A DNA stretch of 64,000 bases from Gnetum montanum (Eukaryota; Streptophyta; Gnetopsida; Gnetales; Gnetaceae): contig MNCI01021441.1 in the NCBI GenBank assembly GCA_015680685.1, positions 190,592 through 254,591 of the forward strand, given 5' to 3'. The translations under genes and the position numbers were made by a program. Positions 60,478-64,000 of this stretch are shown here, piece by piece (position 1 is the stretch's first letter; each line of letters opens with the position of its first letter). The notes under the pieces are model-generated. The model saw only the letters and a list, made by a program, of their open reading frames with translations. It did no database searches and was not told the origin of the DNA.

Positions 60478-60926
60478 AACTATCCTTCTTAACTTTCAAT
60501 CATCTTTAAATGGGCCTTTATTAATGATACTTCATCATGCTCCTATGCTTCTTCCATACTCTAATGGTTCAATTCCTTAAGGCTTTGATTCCATCTTCTA
60601 AAATGGGACTAAATGTTTTAAAGTTATCCACTCATTCTGCAAATGAAAATATAAGTAAGAAAAAAATTTGGAAAAAATAAATTTTATCATGTCAACAACT
60701 TGCCTTGATCTCTAAGTAATAACAAGAGTTAAATTAAAGGTTTATAAATCCTCAATTACCAATCCTATCCAAAATACACTATCTACATTTTATATCTCTA
60801 GCTACCCTAGTGAAGGTGGGACAAATCCTCATTTTCTACTTGTATCATCCTACATAATTTACTTGTCCAATTTAGAAATATAAATTAAGTTAATAAATAA
60901 GCATAAAAATAAGAAATAGAAGTAAG
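60478..60926 (-). other. 3' non-coding part of element E
   Basis: It lies between the cargo stop codon and the LTR, 449 bases, matching the 434 bases in D. A weak purine tract (AAGAAGGATAGTT on the minus strand) abuts the LTR. Confidence 0.5.
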
Positions 60927-62040
60927 TTAAGGAATTCCTTGATATTCATCAATCTCTGGGATCAAGGGATGTAGTTGTATTTCTGCCATGAGGACTATAT
61001 GATTAGATGGCCTTGTTTAGGATGACAAGTCTTGATCTTGCTCCTCAACTTCTTCCTTAGGAATTAACTTCAATGGATTTATAATTTGGAAGAGTAAGGT
61101 ATCATACCAAATGTAATATTAAGTCTCTATGAAGTAAGATGTTGATTTTTCTTCAGCAATCATGGCAACATAATTGATGAAGTAGGGCTATTAATGAAAA
61201 CTATCCAATAGCATCATGAGTTCTTAAATTCAAGAATTCTACTTGTTTATTAAGGATTTGAAATAGGTGTACTATGTAATGGCTAAGAGGATTGTGAGAT
61301 GGATAGAAGGGAACATTGTCTTCAAATTGGATTCCTCTTCCAAAGGATCTTTCACTCTTTTGTATTTTAAGAATTGATGAATAACATTTCATCTTTTGCA
61401 TTAAAGTCTCCACAAAGGATGAATAGTGCTAGATTGAGACTACTATATTTTAGGAATAGCTTGTACATCAAAATTTCATTGATTTTATTAATCAAGTAAG
61501 ATACTTGATAAAGTCTAAGATTTGGACATGTTAGGTTAGTGATTAATGTGTATTAACCACATATACATACCTTCTTGATGACTACATTTTAAGTACTAAT
61601 GCCAAGGCTATATGAATTTTCAGAAATCTTGATCATTCTTCCCTTTCCATTAATTGAAGTTCTAAAATATCAAAAATCATATCCTCTAATCTCCATTTTA
61701 ACCGTTATATTAACTCAAACTTGACTTCTTTGTAAAAGATTACAAAATCCTCTATGTTTTGGTTCTTATAATAGGCTAGTCTCGATGGCTTGTAGGAAGA
61801 ATCATCATAAAAACCTTTTTGCTTATAGATATCTTCATATTACGAATTTCATAGATTAGCTCAAAACTAGTATAGAAATTACCATGATATGACTTCATGT
61901 AAACACAAGATGTTAACATTAAAATCTTGTAATTCTACAAGGATGTGTAGGTATGAGTATTCATGCAAGTCCAATAACTAAGGTGAACATAGAAAATGTT
62001 GTAGTTGCATACATGTTATCATATAAAAAAATGTCTCCTT
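60927..62040 (-). pseudogene. CCR4-like deadenylase (EEP nuclease) pseudogene in E
   Basis: Minus strand, homologous to the cargo of D. Visible in order: NYKILMLTSCVY, KPSRLAYYKNQNIEDFVIFY (about 61790-61730), NGKGRMIKISENSYSLG, VVNTH, PNLRLYQVSYLINKINEIL, LALFILCGDFNAKDEM (about 61430-61390), YYIWYDTLLFQI and LKLIPKEEVEEQDQDLSS. RPSNHIVLMAEIQLHPL then ends at a TAA (60927-60929). GDFN is the family's catalytic/metal-binding block and ..SNH.. carries the catalytic His position (SDH in active members). VVNTH, P..RL.QV.YL, GDFN and DYIWY together are diagnostic of CCR4-type EEP proteins rather than LINE endonucleases. There are several stops and one-base shifts. The left part of element E, including its 5' LTR, is lost at the boundary with the F gag. 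Confidence 0.75.
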
Positions 62041-62044
62041 CACA

Positions 62045-64000
62045 TAGGGCCTATTGTCCATCACATGATGAGAACATTGATAATAGTAGTGATATGATTC
62101 ACATTGAAAAGAATTGAAGTGAACCACTCCAAGCAGGAGTCTAATATGCTCATTCTAATCCTTACTATATTCAAGACTACATTCAATTGCTGAAGTCCTA
62201 GAACAAGGAGGACCTTAAGGCCTAGGATCTTCTCCAAACCTAGAAGAGATAAATTAAGGGACCATAGGGGGAGATATAAGAGCCATGGAAATTCTCCTAG
62301 TTTACCATATTCCTCTTTTTCTTCAACATCTAGTTCTGACAAAGGTGAACATAGGTATAGAGATAGAGATACACTAAGGGATCATGATGAAGAAAGAAAC
62401 AAAATGCAAAGGCAAGATGAAGGACATCAAAGTGAGCATAGATGAGATTATCACTATTAGAAAATTAAAAATAGAGATTATAAGCATGACATGTTTGATG
62501 ATGATGAACCCTTGTTAGGTACTAGGAACATGATACAAATTAGGAAGGTAGTTCAAATACCTTATAGGCATCAAAGCGAAAGCTACATAAAATGGCTTGA
62601 TATGAATAACATTCCTAAATTTAAGGGAGGTTATAATTCTGATTCCCTACATCATTTACAAGCCTTCCATAATGCCTGCACCTTACAAAACATTAAAAGT
62701 AGGTGGAAAAAGCCTAAGCTCTTTCCTAGAACACTAATAGAAGAAGCTAAAAGTTAGTATAAATCATTGGAACCAGATTTAATCCACTGGTGGTCCACAA
62801 TGCTTGAGATCTTCAATTAAAAATACCAAACCTATGAAAGAGTGTCCAATCTAAGAAAACAAATCCAAGGTTGAAAGTAAGAAAACCATGAATCCTTTTA
62901 TGTAGCCTTGGACAGATACTATTCTCTACTAAATAGATGTCTAGGTCATGGCTTTTCTCAAAAAGAGTAGCTTCTCCACATCATAGAGGGGCTTTGTAAT
63001 AAAATAAGGGAGACCCTTGGGATCTATTCCCAAGAATGATTATTAAAATTGAGAGCCCATAAAATACAAAGGCTAGTTGAATAGGTGGTAAAAGAAAAAG
63101 GAAAGTTATGTAAAAGGGAGAGCATAGAGGAATATAACTAGGATCTAACTCTTCAAAAGAAGGAGGTCCATATTTATGATCAGGAAAAAGAGATAACTCT
63201 CAATGAGTTGATTTTACACAAAAAATTACTAATACAAAAGTCTATTGCTAATATTAAAGCAAGGGTAGATAAGATGTGGGAATTGATGGAAGGAAAAGAT
63301 ACAACCAACTTGAAAATCATAGAGGAGAATGTAAAGCAAATAGCATTAAGTCATCAAAACAAAAAGAGAAAAAGGAATAAAGAAACAGGTAAGGACACTT
63401 ATCGGTAAAAAGGGAAAATAGTTGTAGTAGAAGAGGTTACAGACTCATATACAAAAGAGGATGATGAATGTGACATTTACCAATATGAACATACAAAGAA
63501 CTATTGCCTAGTTATGTTACATCTACAAAAGTTTAGGGCTTAAGTTCATAAAAAGGAAAATTCCTAGGAGATTACCTTACCCACAAGGTAATTATGAACA
63601 CTCCTACAACCAACAGTACTATCCCAGTGGAACTTTTTATCAACCTCAAGACTACTATCAACCACACTGGCAAAAACCCACAATCATGGGGGATGCCATC
63701 AAAAAACTAGCAATACCCTTATTGCCAACTAAACACTTATGGATACTATGTTCAACAACCTACTTCTCCAAATGGTATCGCTTCCTCTACCTCAAATTAC
63801 TACTACTACTCTCTTGAATATCATCAACCTACAACATCTCCTATATGATCACCATCTCATACCTTATATCCTCTATCACATCCTTAATACTCTCATACTT
63901 CCCTCCAACATATGTCACCATCAACAATGTAAGAAAGATTGACATCACAACCTTAATAGAAGAATGCCACTTGTGCTATAAGCATACAAGTAAATGATAA
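62045..64000 (+). pseudogene. Gag of F, copy 4, running off the window
   Basis: A charged, Arg/Asp/Ser-rich N-terminal part (RDHRGRYKSHGNSPSLPYSS, SEHR) leads to FDDDEPLLGTRNM (62491), then the capsid core SYIKWLDMNNIPKFKGGYNS, LQAFHNACTLQNIKSRW, FPRTLIEEAKS, MLEIFN and RVSNLRKQIQG. From 63180 there is a Lys/Glu-rich coiled segment and ECDIYQYEHTKNYC. The Gln/Tyr/Pro-rich tail at 63580-63720 also matches copy 3. TAG codons are frequent. The rest of the element lies beyond 64000. Confidence 0.75.

Noticed and set aside
61381-61440. CGDFNAKD as a LINE apurinic endonuclease
   Set aside because: Surrounding motifs (VVNTH, PNLRLYQV, DYIWY-like, LIPKEE, NHI) and the end-to-end match to a CCR4-type EEP domain fit better, there is no reverse transcriptase nearby, and it sits upstream of an LTR.
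62061-62342. 93-codon minus-strand open frame
   Set aside because: It is the shadow of the charged N-terminal part of F gag on the plus strand.

Overview
This window is plant nuclear DNA from a transposon-dominated part of what looks like a very large genome. I find no intact host gene, no rRNA or tRNA gene and no bacterial-type feature. Nearly every readable protein segment belongs to a decayed LTR retrotransposon of a plant lineage: Tat/Ogre-like (second RNase H, split pol), Athila-like (extra ORF after pol) and a chromodomain-bearing chromovirus. Reading frames are broken mainly by TAG codons standing where Gln or Trp is expected. That is the usual scar of cytosine-methylation decay in old plant elements. 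A seed plant with a big, slowly purged genome (gymnosperm-like or a large-genome angiosperm) would fit, but nothing here fixes the species.

Layout. 1-746 is the end of an Athila-like LTR ('family F'), followed by an unrecognised multi-exon pseudogene on the minus strand (822-2745). 4738-11940 is a Tat-like element ('C') with a complete but broken pol exon, a candidate intron full of tandem repeats, and a long LTR. 11945-18052 is the 3' half of an F element (integrase end, spacer with a 341-base N gap, extra ORF, 3' LTR). 18060-18862 is a second, truncated copy of the minus-strand pseudogene. 21700-23960 is a chromovirus relic. 24905-27240 is an F-type gag-protease relic.

29301-39821 is a structurally complete Tat-like element ('B') with 2.3-2.5 kb LTRs and a perfect 5-bp target duplication (CTATG). 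It has gag and protease, but its pol exon is reduced to about 57 nt between conserved splice-like signals, so it is non-autonomous. 40651-52954 is the best F copy: gag, protease, RT, RNase H, integrase, spacer, extra ORF and 3' LTR.

54507-59890 is a second complete LTR element ('D') with 5-bp target duplication GCTCC, a Met-initiator-type primer site and a polypurine tract. I see no gag or pol in it. It carries an intronless, decayed CCR4-type deadenylase (EEP nuclease) sequence. A truncated inverted relative ('E', 60001-62040) carries the same cargo with the GDFN motif still readable. The window ends inside a fourth F-type gag (62045-64000).

The most notable signals are: (1) the CCR4-like gene carried by an LTR element in two copies; (2) the non-autonomous B element that keeps splice-like signals around a collapsed pol exon; (3) the duplicated minus-strand multi-exon pseudogene next to F LTRs; and (4) short perfect palindromes that recur in the LTRs or non-coding parts of several unrelated families, each with its own stem sequence. 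All element family names (B, C, D, E, F, G) are local labels.
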